Origin: Desulfobacteraceae bacterium
Lineage (GTDB): Bacteria; Desulfobacterota; DSM-4660; Desulfatiglandales; Desulfatiglandaceae
Direction of reading: 5' to 3'
DNA length: 7,472 bases
NCBI GenBank assembly: GCA_030642205.1
Contig: DAOWOF010000110.1
Span: forward strand, 1 to 7,472
Part shown: in pieces, positions 1 through 6,925 of the stretch
How the letters are laid out: every line of letters begins with the position of its first letter
Position numbering within the stretch: the first letter of the stretch is position 1
The notes under the pieces: generated by a model
Databases searched by the model: none
Told to the model about the DNA's origin: nothing
The model's input: only the letters and a program-made list of their open reading frames with translations
Translations under genes and position numbers: made by a program

Positions 1-129
1 CGGGTCGTCTGATAGATTGTTGATACGTTTTCCAGTGGAAACGACATTGTTGGCCTTATTTAATTCCTCGGTGATGTTGCCCAGGTTAAATTTAACCATC
101 TCATAAATCGTTGTGCTGGCCACTCTCAT
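1..129 (-). CDS. flgL: FlgL, hook-filament junction protein (HAP3), N-terminal fragment
   Basis: The ATG lies at 127-129 and the frame stays open to the left edge, giving 43 residues that begin MRVASTTIYE. This is the start of the flagellin-like N-terminal helix (D0 region), and the fragment ends with STGKRINNLSDDP, the 'SGKRINxxSDDP' signature shared by FlgL and flagellins. FlgL joins the FlgK ring to the filament outside the cell and is exported by the flagellar type III apparatus. Its position directly after flgK makes FlgL far more likely than flagellin. The gap to the flgK stop is 10 bases, and the ribosome site AGGA overlaps the flgK TAG stop, so the two are probably translationally coupled. 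The rest of the gene is outside the window. Confidence 0.93.
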   Translation of the reverse strand, partial: MRVASTTIYEMVKFNLGNITEELNKANNVVSTGKRINNLSDDP

Positions 130-139
130 AATAATTTTC

Positions 140-1897
140 CTATTTTACGCTAAGCAATGTATTCAGCATTTCGTCGGAGATGCTGATAAGCTTGGCTGCG
201 GCCTGAAAGGCACGTTGGAATTTGATGATATTTGTCATCTCCTCGTCAAGAGAGACAGCAGAAATACTATTACGAATTTCCCCGATTTTATTTGCCATCA
301 CCGCATTAAATGCCCTGCTCCTTGATATACTTGAAGATTTGATTCCAATAGAACTTATCATGGAATGATAGTAGTTATCGATAGTCGCTGTCAGGCTCCC
401 TTTCGTGTCTCCGTTGATCCTGTCGCATGTCCACTGTGGAATATCAATAGAGGTATATTGCAGATCAGCGATAGCAAGGGCATTGGTGTTGTCTCCTGAG
501 GCAAAGTTGCCGTCGGCATCAACCTGGGCTGCGGCGATGTAGTTCTTATCAAGACTGATTTTGTTGTTTAGGCCCATGCCCCCGGCATTCGCGCCCGTGA
601 AAAGTGTATTGATACCAAGGGCCGCAAGGACATTGCTTGTGTCATCGGAAAAGGCAAATGTATAGTTGTTGGAAGCGCTAATTTGCAGCTTACCCCCAAC
701 AATTGTTGCAGTAATATTGGCAGGATCAATGAGGTTAATAGCATCACTAATGTCCTCGATGGAGTCATTGTCAGAATCAACCGTAATCGTGCCATCACTG
801 TCATAATTCCCGCTTGAATCGTAAAGCCACAACCTGAATCCGCCATCTGAAATTTTGTCATAGTAATTCAGGCCTGATTCTTCAGTCCCGAGCTCCTCTC
901 TAGCATCTGATACAGCGTATGTCCCTGTGGCAGCGCTAAAGGCCTCCATCCCCACACCCTGGCTGTGCTGCTGGTTGACTGCCCAGATAAATTCCTTTGC
1001 CATGGCATTGAGATCCAGTTTATACTTTTCAATGATCTCGTCCCGCATCTCAAGCCATCCACCCATCTTTCCCCTGGTAATGTTGTTAGTGATGTCCCCT
1101 GTAGCGACGCCATCCTTTCCCTCCCACATAATCTTCTCTCCGTTATCTCCTCCAGAAACGAGATTATAATTGTCGTTTCCGTGAACAAGAACGCAACCTT
1201 TGGCAGTGATTATAGTGAGAGAGCCGTTTGTCTGCTCAAAAGTCTTCACATCTATGTACTGGGCGAGTTCTGAAGTCAGTGTATTGCGCTTATCTCTTAA
1301 GTCATTAGCTATGCTTGTTGCCGCCTCCATGCCGACGAGCTGGCCATTCACCTGTGCTATCTCATTTGTGATCTCATTGATTTGAACAATACCACCACTT
1401 AACGCCCTTGTTAAATCTGTTTGAATCTGTATTAGATCAGTGTTCAGGGTTTTAAATTGATCGGACATAAGGATGCTGTGTTCGTAGAGGGCGACCCGTT
1501 CCGTGGATCCGGAGGGATTATTTACAACGTCTTGCCATAAGTTCCAGAATTTTGACATCATCATGCTGATACTTGTTTCCGAGTTTTCGTTAAACAGGCC
1601 CTCCATGATCTGCATATAATTCTCCAACTCTTGAGAAGTCGACATGTCCGATTTTCGGTCCATGAGTTGGCTTTCTATAAATTGGTCGCTTGCTCTCAGC
1701 ACCTGCGTCACATCCACCCCTCGGCCAAGGAGTAGGCCGCCGTAAAACGCTGGTTCCCTTGCCTCGTTTACAGAGGTCTGCCTTGAATAGCCTTCTGTAT
1801 TGACGTTGGCAATATTGTGGCTGGTTACATTGATGCCATATTGCTGAGCTGCCAGAGCATCCCTGGCAATGTTTAATATCAATCCTAGTCCGGACAT
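140..1897 (-). CDS. flgK: FlgK, hook-associated protein 1 (HAP1)
   Basis: 585 residues, complete. FlgK forms the first of the two junction rings between hook and filament and is secreted through the flagellar export channel. The N-terminus has the axial-protein motif with TSHNIANVNTEGYSRQ at about residues 25-40. The C-terminus ends with SLDEEMTNIIKFQRAFQAAA followed by a helix, the usual HAP1 C-terminal signature. Both ends form the D0/D1 coiled core. The middle, roughly residues 350-440, is an Asp/Ser/Gly-rich beta-type domain (LYDSSGNYDSDGTITVDSD, later VLAALGINTLFTG), which is the exposed variable part. Salmonella FlgK is about 550 residues, so this one is slightly long. The start ATG is preceded by GGGAGG inside the end of flgN, and only two bases separate it from the flgN stop, suggesting coupling with its own chaperone. 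Confidence 0.97.
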   Translation of the reverse strand: MSGLGLILNIARDALAAQQYGINVTSHNIANVNTEGYSRQTSVNEAREPAFYGGLLLGRGVDVTQVLRASDQFIESQLMDRKSDMSTSQELENYMQIMEGLFNENSETSISMMMSKFWNLWQDVVNNPSGSTERVALYEHSILMSDQFKTLNTDLIQIQTDLTRALSGGIVQINEITNEIAQVNGQLVGMEAATSIANDLRDKRNTLTSELAQYIDVKTFEQTNGSLTIITAKGCVLVHGNDNYNLVSGGDNGEKIMWEGKDGVATGDITNNITRGKMGGWLEMRDEIIEKYKLDLNAMAKEFIWAVNQQHSQGVGMEAFSAATGTYAVSDAREELGTEESGLNYYDKISDGGFRLWLYDSSGNYDSDGTITVDSDNDSIEDISDAINLIDPANITATIVGGKLQISASNNYTFAFSDDTSNVLAALGINTLFTGANAGGMGLNNKISLDKNYIAAAQVDADGNFASGDNTNALAIADLQYTSIDIPQWTCDRINGDTKGSLTATIDNYYHSMISSIGIKSSSISRSRAFNAVMANKIGEIRNSISAVSLDEEMTNIIKFQRAFQAAAKLISISDEMLNTLLSVK

Positions 1898-1899
1898 TA

Positions 1900-2385
1900 T
1901 CAGGCCTCCCTTCTGAGTAGAATATTGGCGCCAGACTCAGTAATATGGCGCCTATTATTGTACATAATCTTTGATTCGGTATTGCCTGTTATAATCGATA
2001 TCATCTCATCCAGAAAATTGAGCGAGTCGTCAATAAAGAGCTTGTTTTCCTTTCTCAAGGCCTGAACCTCACCATTTAATCGTATAAGCACCTGGTATAG
2101 TTCCCGAAATTTAGGCTTATTTTCCCTTGGGATTAAATCCAGTATCTGGTTCAGATCAAATATTTTTTGATCTATCCAGGGGTTAACAGCAGAAATGATT
2201 TCCTGCCTGATAGAGTCTATCTTTGAGCATATTTCCTCTTTTTCTTCAGATATCCGCCATAGTTTATCTAAATCTATATTGATCAAAGAGTCTCTTTCCT
2301 CCATAAAACAATGAAGCAGGTCATTGTAAAGCAAGATCTTATCGCAAATAAGCTTTTCAATGGATTGAACAATGGTATCTTCCAT
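1900..2385 (-). CDS. flgN: FlgN-like export chaperone for FlgK/FlgL
   Basis: 161 residues, complete. FlgN is a cytoplasmic, mostly helical chaperone that binds the C-terminal helices of FlgK and FlgL and delivers them to the flagellar export gate. The sequence is rich in Glu, Lys, Leu and Ile and predicts as long helices, with heptad-like stretches at about residues 25-65 (EERDSLINIDLDKLWRISEE) and 90-130. FlgN proteins diverge strongly, so assignment rests on size, helical character and position immediately upstream of flgK and flgL. The ATG has a good GGGAG site seven bases upstream. It is the first gene behind the sigma-28 promoter at 2407-2434. The gene contains the flgK ribosome site at its 3' end. 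Confidence 0.85.
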   Translation of the reverse strand: MEDTIVQSIEKLICDKILLYNDLLHCFMEERDSLINIDLDKLWRISEEKEEICSKIDSIRQEIISAVNPWIDQKIFDLNQILDLIPRENKPKFRELYQVLIRLNGEVQALRKENKLFIDDSLNFLDEMISIITGNTESKIMYNNRRHITESGANILLRREA

Positions 2386-2406
2386 AAATAGACTCCCTTT
2401 TTATAT

Positions 2407-2434
2407 TTATCGGCATATCATGATATAAACTTGA
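2407..2434 (-). promoter_or_regulatory. Sigma-28 (FliA) promoter for flgN-flgK-flgL
   Basis: On the minus strand the -35 element TCAAGTTT (2427-2434) matches 7 of 8 positions of the flagellar sigma-28 consensus TAAAGTTT. The -10 element GCCGATAA (2407-2414) matches 8 of 8. The distance from the TCAA core to GCCGATAA is 16 bases, one more than the usual 15. Transcription would start near 2400, giving a leader of about 15 bases that includes the flgN ribosome site. It lies in the only sizeable gap inside the operon. This is where a late flagellar promoter is expected, since FlgN, FlgK and FlgL are needed after hook completion. The match is seen directly; activity is inferred. Confidence 0.85.
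2415..2426. repeat. Perfect 12-base palindrome filling the sigma-28 promoter spacer
   Basis: ATATCATGATAT reads identically on both strands and occupies exactly the bases between the -35 and -10 elements of the flgN promoter. It has no loop, so a strong RNA hairpin is unlikely. A binding site for a dimeric regulator is possible, but the AT-rich composition makes a chance palindrome credible as well. Confidence 0.6.
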
Positions 2435-2446
2435 TTATTTGGGATT

Positions 2447-2722
2447 TTATGCCTTTAGTCGTTCAAAAAATATCTCTCCAAGTCCTATACCCCCTCCCTT
2501 TGCAATACTTAAGGCAAGGTTTTCATCGAACATTGATCTAATAATTTTACCTTCATTGTTGTTCAAAAGAACACCCTCCCCAGCAATACTTGTCCTCATT
2601 GATTTCAACATATAGGTAATAAATATGGATTCGAATTCGGTGCAGGCCTTTTTGAGTCTGTCAGCAGATATATCCTTATGCGATCCTTGTATGCCCGGTT
2701 CCAATGAAATCCCATTCAACAT
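2447..2722 (-). CDS. flgJ: FlgJ-type rod-binding protein, single domain
   Basis: 91 residues, complete. It corresponds to the N-terminal rod-binding domain of FlgJ, which caps or scaffolds the growing rod in the periplasm. The diagnostic stretch is CTEFESIFITYMLKSMRTS at about residues 27-45, followed by MFDENLALSIAKGGGIGLGE near the C-terminus. The C-terminal peptidoglycan hydrolase (glucosaminidase) domain of enteric FlgJ (about 310 residues in total) is absent. The one-domain form is common in deltaproteobacteria and others, where a separate enzyme opens the cell wall. The gene starts 12 bases after flgI with the ribosome site AAAGGAG. It is the last gene of the sigma-54 block, and the next gene begins after a 61-base gap carrying a promoter. 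Confidence 0.92.
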   Translation of the reverse strand: MLNGISLEPGIQGSHKDISADRLKKACTEFESIFITYMLKSMRTSIAGEGVLLNNNEGKIIRSMFDENLALSIAKGGGIGLGEIFFERLKA

Positions 2723-2734
2723 GGTTATTCTCCT

Positions 2735-3901
2735 TTAAATGATCTCCAATTCCGCCTGGAGAGCTCCTGCCGCCTTCATGGCCTGCAAAATAGTGATCAG
2801 ATCTCTCGGAGTAACGCCAATTGCATTCAGGGCTCTGACTAACTCGCCAATTGTTCTTCCCTCCGGAACCAGAAAAAGCCGATTTTTTTCCTCAGAGACC
2901 GATACATCGCTCTTTGGGGAAACAACTGTGCTTCCCCCCGGCGCAACTAATACGCCTTCCTCCGTTTCCGTCAGAGCGGACCCCTCACCTGATGGCGCAA
3001 AGGGAAGAGGTTGTGAGACCTCTTTTGTCTCTTTTATCTCAATGCTCAGGTTTCCATGGGCAATAGCAACTTTTGAGATTCTGACATTTTCTCCGATTAC
3101 TACTGTGCCGGTCCTCTCATTGACTATAACCTTTGCCATGGTATCCGGAACTATCTCGAGCGTGCCGATTTGAGCAAGCAGGTCAACCGTCCTGCCCTGA
3201 AATTCGTGAGGGATCCTGAATTTCAAAGTGCCGGAGTCGATTGGTTTAGCAATGTCATCTCCAAATCGCGAGTTGATCACGCTGGCAATCCTCGAGGCTG
3301 TGATAAAATCAGGATTATTTATAATAATGGTTAATTCCTGTTTATTTTTGAGCGACAAAGGGATTTCTCTTTCTACTGTGGCTCCTCCACTGATCCTCCC
3401 TACAGTAGGATGGTTTTTTGTAACACCTCCACCAGCGTCCCCGCCGGCGCTGAAACCACCAACGCATATAGCCCCCTGGGCAAGAGCGTATACCTTGCCG
3501 TCAACCCCTTTCAGGGGAGTTAGAAGAAGATTTCCTCCCTGCAGGCTTTTAGCATCGCCAATAGAGGATATTGTTATATCAATCTTTTGCCCTATCCTGG
3601 CAAATGGCGGAAGCATAGCGCTAACTATTACCGCGGCAACATTGCTCACCTTCAGATTCGTCGCGCTAACATGAATCCCCATATGTTCCAGCATATTAGC
3701 AAGGCCCTGAATGGTAAAACTTGCTCCAGCTTTATCGCCGCCGCCATTCAAGCCAATGATCAGACCATACCCAAAAAGCTGATTTGGCCTGATACCTTTA
3801 ATTGAAACAATATCCTTTATCCTTGCCGCCTCACCAATAGAAGATGAAAAGAGAATAAAGGCTAAAATGACTAACAATAAAAACCTAAAACGGCCATACA
3901 T
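2735..3901 (-). CDS. flgI: FlgI, flagellar P-ring protein
   Basis: 388 residues from the ATG at 3899-3901. FlgI forms the periplasmic P-ring around the distal rod in the peptidoglycan layer. A Sec signal peptide is visible: MYGRFRF, a hydrophobic core at residues 7-18, and probable cleavage after GEA (residue 25), leaving ARIKDI, the usual mature start. Family hallmarks follow: IRPNQLFGYGLIIGLNGGGD, then GGNLLLTPLKGVDGKVYALAQGA, then HPTVGRISGGATVEREIP. The C-terminal region has ALNAIGVTPRDLITILQAMKAAGAL. A Ser/Glu/Gly-rich linker lies at about residues 290-335, and the protein is slightly longer than the usual 365 or so. A TTG six bases upstream in frame is possible but too close to the ribosome site. 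The start overlaps the end of flgH by 17 bases. Only one cysteine is present, so the intramolecular disulfide known from enteric FlgI cannot form. Confidence 0.96.
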   Translation of the reverse strand: MYGRFRFLLLVILAFILFSSSIGEAARIKDIVSIKGIRPNQLFGYGLIIGLNGGGDKAGASFTIQGLANMLEHMGIHVSATNLKVSNVAAVIVSAMLPPFARIGQKIDITISSIGDAKSLQGGNLLLTPLKGVDGKVYALAQGAICVGGFSAGGDAGGGVTKNHPTVGRISGGATVEREIPLSLKNKQELTIIINNPDFITASRIASVINSRFGDDIAKPIDSGTLKFRIPHEFQGRTVDLLAQIGTLEIVPDTMAKVIVNERTGTVVIGENVRISKVAIAHGNLSIEIKETKEVSQPLPFAPSGEGSALTETEEGVLVAPGGSTVVSPKSDVSVSEEKNRLFLVPEGRTIGELVRALNAIGVTPRDLITILQAMKAAGALQAELEII

Positions 3902-4598
3902 GATCAATTATCCTCCCTAACCAGCCAGGTTTTTGCTTGTCTGCCAGAGGACCAATGCCGGCATAATTTATTCTGGCATCAGCCACATATGTGGAAGAAA
4001 TCTCGTTTGACAGGCTTATGTCCTCCGGCCTTATTATGCCTGACAGAGCTATATACTGTGTTTCATTATTGACCTTGATCTCTCTTTTTCCATTTATGTA
4101 AAAGTTTCCGTTGGGAAGGACCTTTATAATTACAGCGGAAATATATGCCTTTATATGTCCATCCCTGTCACTGGAAGCCTTTCCGTCAAACTTTGAAGCA
4201 AGAGTCGCATTTATCAAGTCGTCAGTACCTGGAATTTGGGCAAGCCTGGTATTTTTATCGGCCAGGGCCTGCATGTAACCTAAAAGCTTGAGTTTTGCGC
4301 CTATACTCGAGGACCTGCTCGCGCTGGTATTGGCATTCAGTTTTGCTTCCGGATCCTCCACAATCCTTACGATAACAATATCTCCTACCTTTCTTGCCCT
4401 TTTGTCAGGATAAAGACTAATGCCGCTTGTTTCCGACCATAATGATCCCTCCGCTATTTCAGGGGGTTTATAATATGGAAATTGCGGGTCCTGAATCCTT
4501 TTTATTGCAGGAACATCAGAGGTATTTAACGGAAAGGCAGCGCAACCGGCCAGGAAAAGAATCATTACTAATATAAATGCAAACTTTTTGGAGACCAT
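3885..4598 (-). CDS. flgH: FlgH, flagellar L-ring lipoprotein
   Basis: 237 residues, complete. FlgH builds the outer-membrane L-ring that lets the rod pass through the outer membrane. The N-terminus is a lipoprotein signal, MVSKKFAFILVMILFLAGC, with lipobox LAGC and acylated Cys19. Family features include GSLWSETSGISLYPDKRARKVGD at about residues 51-73, IVIVRIVEDPEAKLNANTS just after, and a C-terminal half with LPNGNFYINGKREIKVNNE, IRPEDISLSNEISSTYVADA and the terminal GWLGRIIDHVWPF. The length fits the family (about 220-240). The ATG is preceded by AAAGGA overlapping the flgA stop, with a 9-base gap to flgA. The 3' end overlaps flgI. Confidence 0.97.
   Translation of the reverse strand: MVSKKFAFILVMILFLAGCAAFPLNTSDVPAIKRIQDPQFPYYKPPEIAEGSLWSETSGISLYPDKRARKVGDIVIVRIVEDPEAKLNANTSASRSSSIGAKLKLLGYMQALADKNTRLAQIPGTDDLINATLASKFDGKASSDRDGHIKAYISAVIIKVLPNGNFYINGKREIKVNNETQYIALSGIIRPEDISLSNEISSTYVADARINYAGIGPLADKQKPGWLGRIIDHVWPF
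3911..3917 (-). promoter_or_regulatory. Ribosome binding site deciding the flgI start
   Basis: GGGAGGA lies within the last codons of flgH. It is 9 bases from the ATG at 3901 but only 3 from the in-frame TTG at 3907, which favours the ATG. The ATG at 3897 is out of frame. Confidence 0.75.
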
Positions 4599-4607
4599 TT
4601 TTTTCCT

Positions 4608-5363
4608 TTAAAAATCTACCTTTACAGTTAAGTTATTAATTACCCTTGCGTACAGTCTTTTTTTAGTCATTGCGTTTTGAACCCTTATAATCTCGCCTGA
4701 GTAGCCTTTATCCAGGACTCTGCCAGGAACAGTCACCTTTAGGCCATTTGATTCCGCCAGGATGGTTACCATATCCCCCTTTTTTACTATTGGAGATTTT
4801 TTCAGCATCCATCCCTTAAGGCAGGTATCTGCTTTTACATTATGTTTTATCATGAGACCGACCACCTTGCTCAATTCACCTATAATGTCTGCAGGCAGGT
4901 GGGAGATGTTTTTTCTTTCTAAATAAACGTCACCCTTTTTAATGATCTCTTTCCTTTTCAGATCACGGGAAGCGCAAACTACAGATTCGAACACATCAAC
5001 CCACGCAACAAGTTGTACCCTGTTTTTTACTATCCCGTTTACACTTATAATGGCATTTAACCTCACATATTCGGCAAGTCTTGTCTTGCCCTTCTGGAAT
5101 AAGCGGATACTCACCTCACCTGCAGGAACAGGCCTGTTGCGGACAACCTTGAATCTGGATATAATTATATCTGATTGTTCTTTTTCTAAATGCCGGCAAA
5201 GATATTTACTAAAGCATTCCCGGAACCTGGCCTCTGGTATGGATTGACAGGTTTGATTGATTGCGGCCTTATTAGTCTTTTTTGCAGCCGGTTCCGCGTT
5301 AAGAGGCAAACAAATGCCCCAAAAACAGGCCAAAAGAATCATGATGTGTATATTTTTAACCAT
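4608..5363 (-). CDS. flgA: FlgA, periplasmic chaperone for P-ring assembly
   Basis: 251 residues, complete. FlgA assists polymerisation of FlgI into the P-ring. A Sec signal peptide is visible, with probable cleavage after LNA (residue 23). The N-terminal half is poorly conserved. The C-terminal half is the SAF-type region typical of FlgA: ASRDLKRKEIIKKGDVYLERKN, then SKVVGLMIKHNVKADTCLKGWML, then KKGDMVTILAESNGLKVTVPGRVLDKGYSGEIIRVQN, ending LYARVINNLTVKVDF. The mature protein has five cysteines (39, 50, 56, 130, 181). LLAC at residues 10-13 resembles a lipobox, but it sits very early, has Leu at -2 and FlgA proteins are normally soluble, so I do not call it a lipoprotein. The ATG follows AGAGG located in the end of flgG, with 5 bases between the flgG stop and the start. 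Confidence 0.94.
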   Translation of the reverse strand: MVKNIHIMILLACFWGICLPLNAEPAAKKTNKAAINQTCQSIPEARFRECFSKYLCRHLEKEQSDIIISRFKVVRNRPVPAGEVSIRLFQKGKTRLAEYVRLNAIISVNGIVKNRVQLVAWVDVFESVVCASRDLKRKEIIKKGDVYLERKNISHLPADIIGELSKVVGLMIKHNVKADTCLKGWMLKKSPIVKKGDMVTILAESNGLKVTVPGRVLDKGYSGEIIRVQNAMTKKRLYARVINNLTVKVDF

Positions 5364-5368
5364 GATGA

Positions 5369-6151
5369 CTACCTCTTGATGTTATTGGCTATCTGCAACA
5401 TGCTGTCTGCTGTCTGTATGGCCTTGCTGTTTATCTCATAGGCTCTCTGGGCCGCAATCATGGAAACCATCTCCTTGACTACATCCACATTAGACATCTC
5501 GAGAAACCCCTGGAGTATAGTTCCTACACCGTCTGAACCTGGTGTGCCGGAAATAGCCTCGCCTGATGCATCCGTGCTTCTATATAAATTATGCCCGATA
5601 CTAAAAAGACCTGCAGTGTTTGGAAAGGTATATAATTCTATTTCACCAAGGGATGTCCCCTCGCCTGAAGAATTAAAGACTGTTACTGTTCCGGATTTGT
5701 CAATGCTAATAGAGACTGTATCTGTTGGAGCGGCCATCTCCGGTTGCAACTTGTCTCCATTTGGCGTGCAGATGTTTCCATCTGCATCTAATTTAAAGTT
5801 GCCCGCCCTGGTATACAGTTCCTCGTCATTGCTGAGTACTTTAAAAAAGCCTTTTCCCTCTATAACCATGTCCAGCTCATTTTTTGTCTCTTGAAAATCG
5901 CCCTGCATAAACATCTTCTGCACACTAAGAGGCATTGACCCCATGCCGATCTGGATGCCTGTAGGAATTTGACTGCCACCCGATGTTTCTGAGCCGGCCT
6001 GATTTATGGTCTGATACATCAAGTCCTGAAATTCGGCGCGGCTCTTTTTGAAACTTGTTGTATTTACATTGGCCAGATTATTGGCAATAACATCGATCGT
6101 CATTTGCTGGGCGGCCATTCCTGATGCCGCTGACCACATTCCCCTTAACAT
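5369..6151 (-). CDS. flgG: FlgG, flagellar distal rod protein
   Basis: 260 residues, the normal length for FlgG. It forms the distal rod that crosses the periplasm inside the P- and L-rings. The start MLRGMWSAASGMAAQQ and the axial motif IANNLANVNTTSFKKSRAEFQDLMYQ (ANNLAN at residues 23-28) are near-consensus. TGIQIGMG and FMQGDFQETKNELDMVIEGKGFF follow, then YTRAGNFKLDADG. The C-terminus has GFLEMSNVDVVKEMVSMIAAQRAYEINSKAIQTADSMLQIANNIKR, again near-consensus. The ribosome site is the very strong GAGGAGGAG in the 17-base gap after flgF, the best in the cluster, consistent with the relatively high copy number of FlgG in the rod (known for the enteric motor). Confidence 0.98.
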   Translation of the reverse strand: MLRGMWSAASGMAAQQMTIDVIANNLANVNTTSFKKSRAEFQDLMYQTINQAGSETSGGSQIPTGIQIGMGSMPLSVQKMFMQGDFQETKNELDMVIEGKGFFKVLSNDEELYTRAGNFKLDADGNICTPNGDKLQPEMAAPTDTVSISIDKSGTVTVFNSSGEGTSLGEIELYTFPNTAGLFSIGHNLYRSTDASGEAISGTPGSDGVGTILQGFLEMSNVDVVKEMVSMIAAQRAYEINSKAIQTADSMLQIANNIKR

Positions 6152-6168
6152 GATTATCTCCTCCTCTA

Positions 6169-6852
6169 TTATTGCATGCCAAGATTATTAACCATTTTAC
6201 CGGTCATTTCATCCATGCACTGAATTGCCTTTTGGGCCGACTCAAAGGCCCTGAATGTCTTTATCATCTTAACCATTTCTTCTGTTGGATTAACATTGGA
6301 TTTCTCTAAATAACTTTGCTGAACATCGACATTTTCGGCTGTAAATATCTCCTCCTCCCCACCTTGATACATATAATATGAAAATCCTTCTTTTCTAAGA
6401 AGTTGCGGGCGTTTAAAATCTACCACCAATATCCTGTCAACAGGCTGGTCATCCACTAAGACCTGTCCGTCATTTTCTATTGACACCTTGATTCCATTGA
6501 TACTTATAGGGCCGTTTTGGCCCAATACTTTATCACCCTTCCGGGTTACCAGAAAACGCTGGGCATTTATGGTGAATGAGCCGTTTCTTGTATATCTGAT
6601 ACCCTTGGGAGTCTGTATCTTAAAAAGTCCCTGAGTGGCCAACGCCACATCGAATTCATTCCCCGTATAAATTACAGGACCCGGGCTGAAGTCTGTTTCG
6701 GAAACATATTTCATGGAAAGTGTCTGATTAAATGAGATGATATCCTTTTTAAAGGCATTTGTATTAATATTTGCAAGATTATTCGCGATGTTATCAAGAC
6801 TGAGCTTTTGAACCATGGCGCCATCTACTATATTATGAATTCCCGATATCAA
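6169..6852 (-). CDS. flgF: FlgF, flagellar proximal rod protein
   Basis: 227 residues with a TTG start at 6850-6852. FlgF is one of the rod proteins located between the basal MS-ring and the FlgG rod. It shares the axial motif IANNLANINTNAFKKD (ANNLAN at residues 23-28) with FlgG, then FDVALATQGLFKIQTPKGIRYTRNGSFTIN, and a C-terminal VQQSYLEKSNVNPTEEMVKMIKTFRAFESAQKAIQ, typical of rod/hook proteins. It lacks the FlgG-specific MLRGMWSAASG start and is shorter (227 against 260), which separates the two paralogs. No in-frame ATG exists near the start, and a GTG upstream is out of frame. AAGGAG lies 9 bases before the TTG. It is the first gene behind the sigma-54 promoter. Confidence 0.95.
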   Translation of the reverse strand: MISGIHNIVDGAMVQKLSLDNIANNLANINTNAFKKDIISFNQTLSMKYVSETDFSPGPVIYTGNEFDVALATQGLFKIQTPKGIRYTRNGSFTINAQRFLVTRKGDKVLGQNGPISINGIKVSIENDGQVLVDDQPVDRILVVDFKRPQLLRKEGFSYYMYQGGEEEIFTAENVDVQQSYLEKSNVNPTEEMVKMIKTFRAFESAQKAIQCMDEMTGKMVNNLGMQ

Positions 6853-6861
6853 GTTGTCTCA

Positions 6862-6867
6862 CTCCTT
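6862..6867 (-). promoter_or_regulatory. Ribosome binding site supporting the flgF TTG start
   Basis: AAGGAG with a 9-base spacer (TGAGACAAC) to TTG at 6852. The frame from this TTG reads MISGIHNIVDGAM, which aligns with the expected start of rod proteins. Confidence 0.75.
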
Positions 6868-6925
6868 TTTATTTTTTGAGTCCGTTGTAGTCCCAACAGA
6901 GGAAAATTTTATTACCTTAAATAAA

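Noticed and set aside
568..1188. Alternate-frame minus-strand open frames inside flgK (568-861, 868-1188)
   Set aside because: They lie within an intact flgK frame that is conserved at both ends; the products are low-complexity and unlike any family I know, and no frameshift in flgK is needed.
2739..3674. Long open frames on the plus strand opposite flgI (2739-3173 and 3228-3674)
   Set aside because: They are antisense to a clearly conserved gene, have no recognisable domains, and their frames arise from the codon pattern of flgI.
5379..5388. GCCAATAA-like sigma-28 -10 element near the end of flgG, before flgA
   Set aside because: No TAAA-like -35 element at the required distance upstream; it lies within conserved FlgG codons.
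5403..5416. Tandem CTGTCTG repeat
   Set aside because: Two copies only, inside flgG, encoding the conserved QTADSM stretch; explained by coding.
5460..5894. 144-codon plus-strand open frame opposite flgG
   Set aside because: Antisense to a near-consensus FlgG, with no ribosome site or domain that I recognise.
6060..6800. Similar DNA around 6060-6115 and 6755-6810, looking like a dispersed repeat
   Set aside because: Both encode the IANNLAN axial-protein motif of FlgG and FlgF; it reflects paralogy of rod proteins.
6872..6898. Short direct/inverted pattern around agtcc, gttg and caac in the flgF leader
   Set aside because: Stems of four bases and imperfect repeats; too weak to call a riboswitch or operator.
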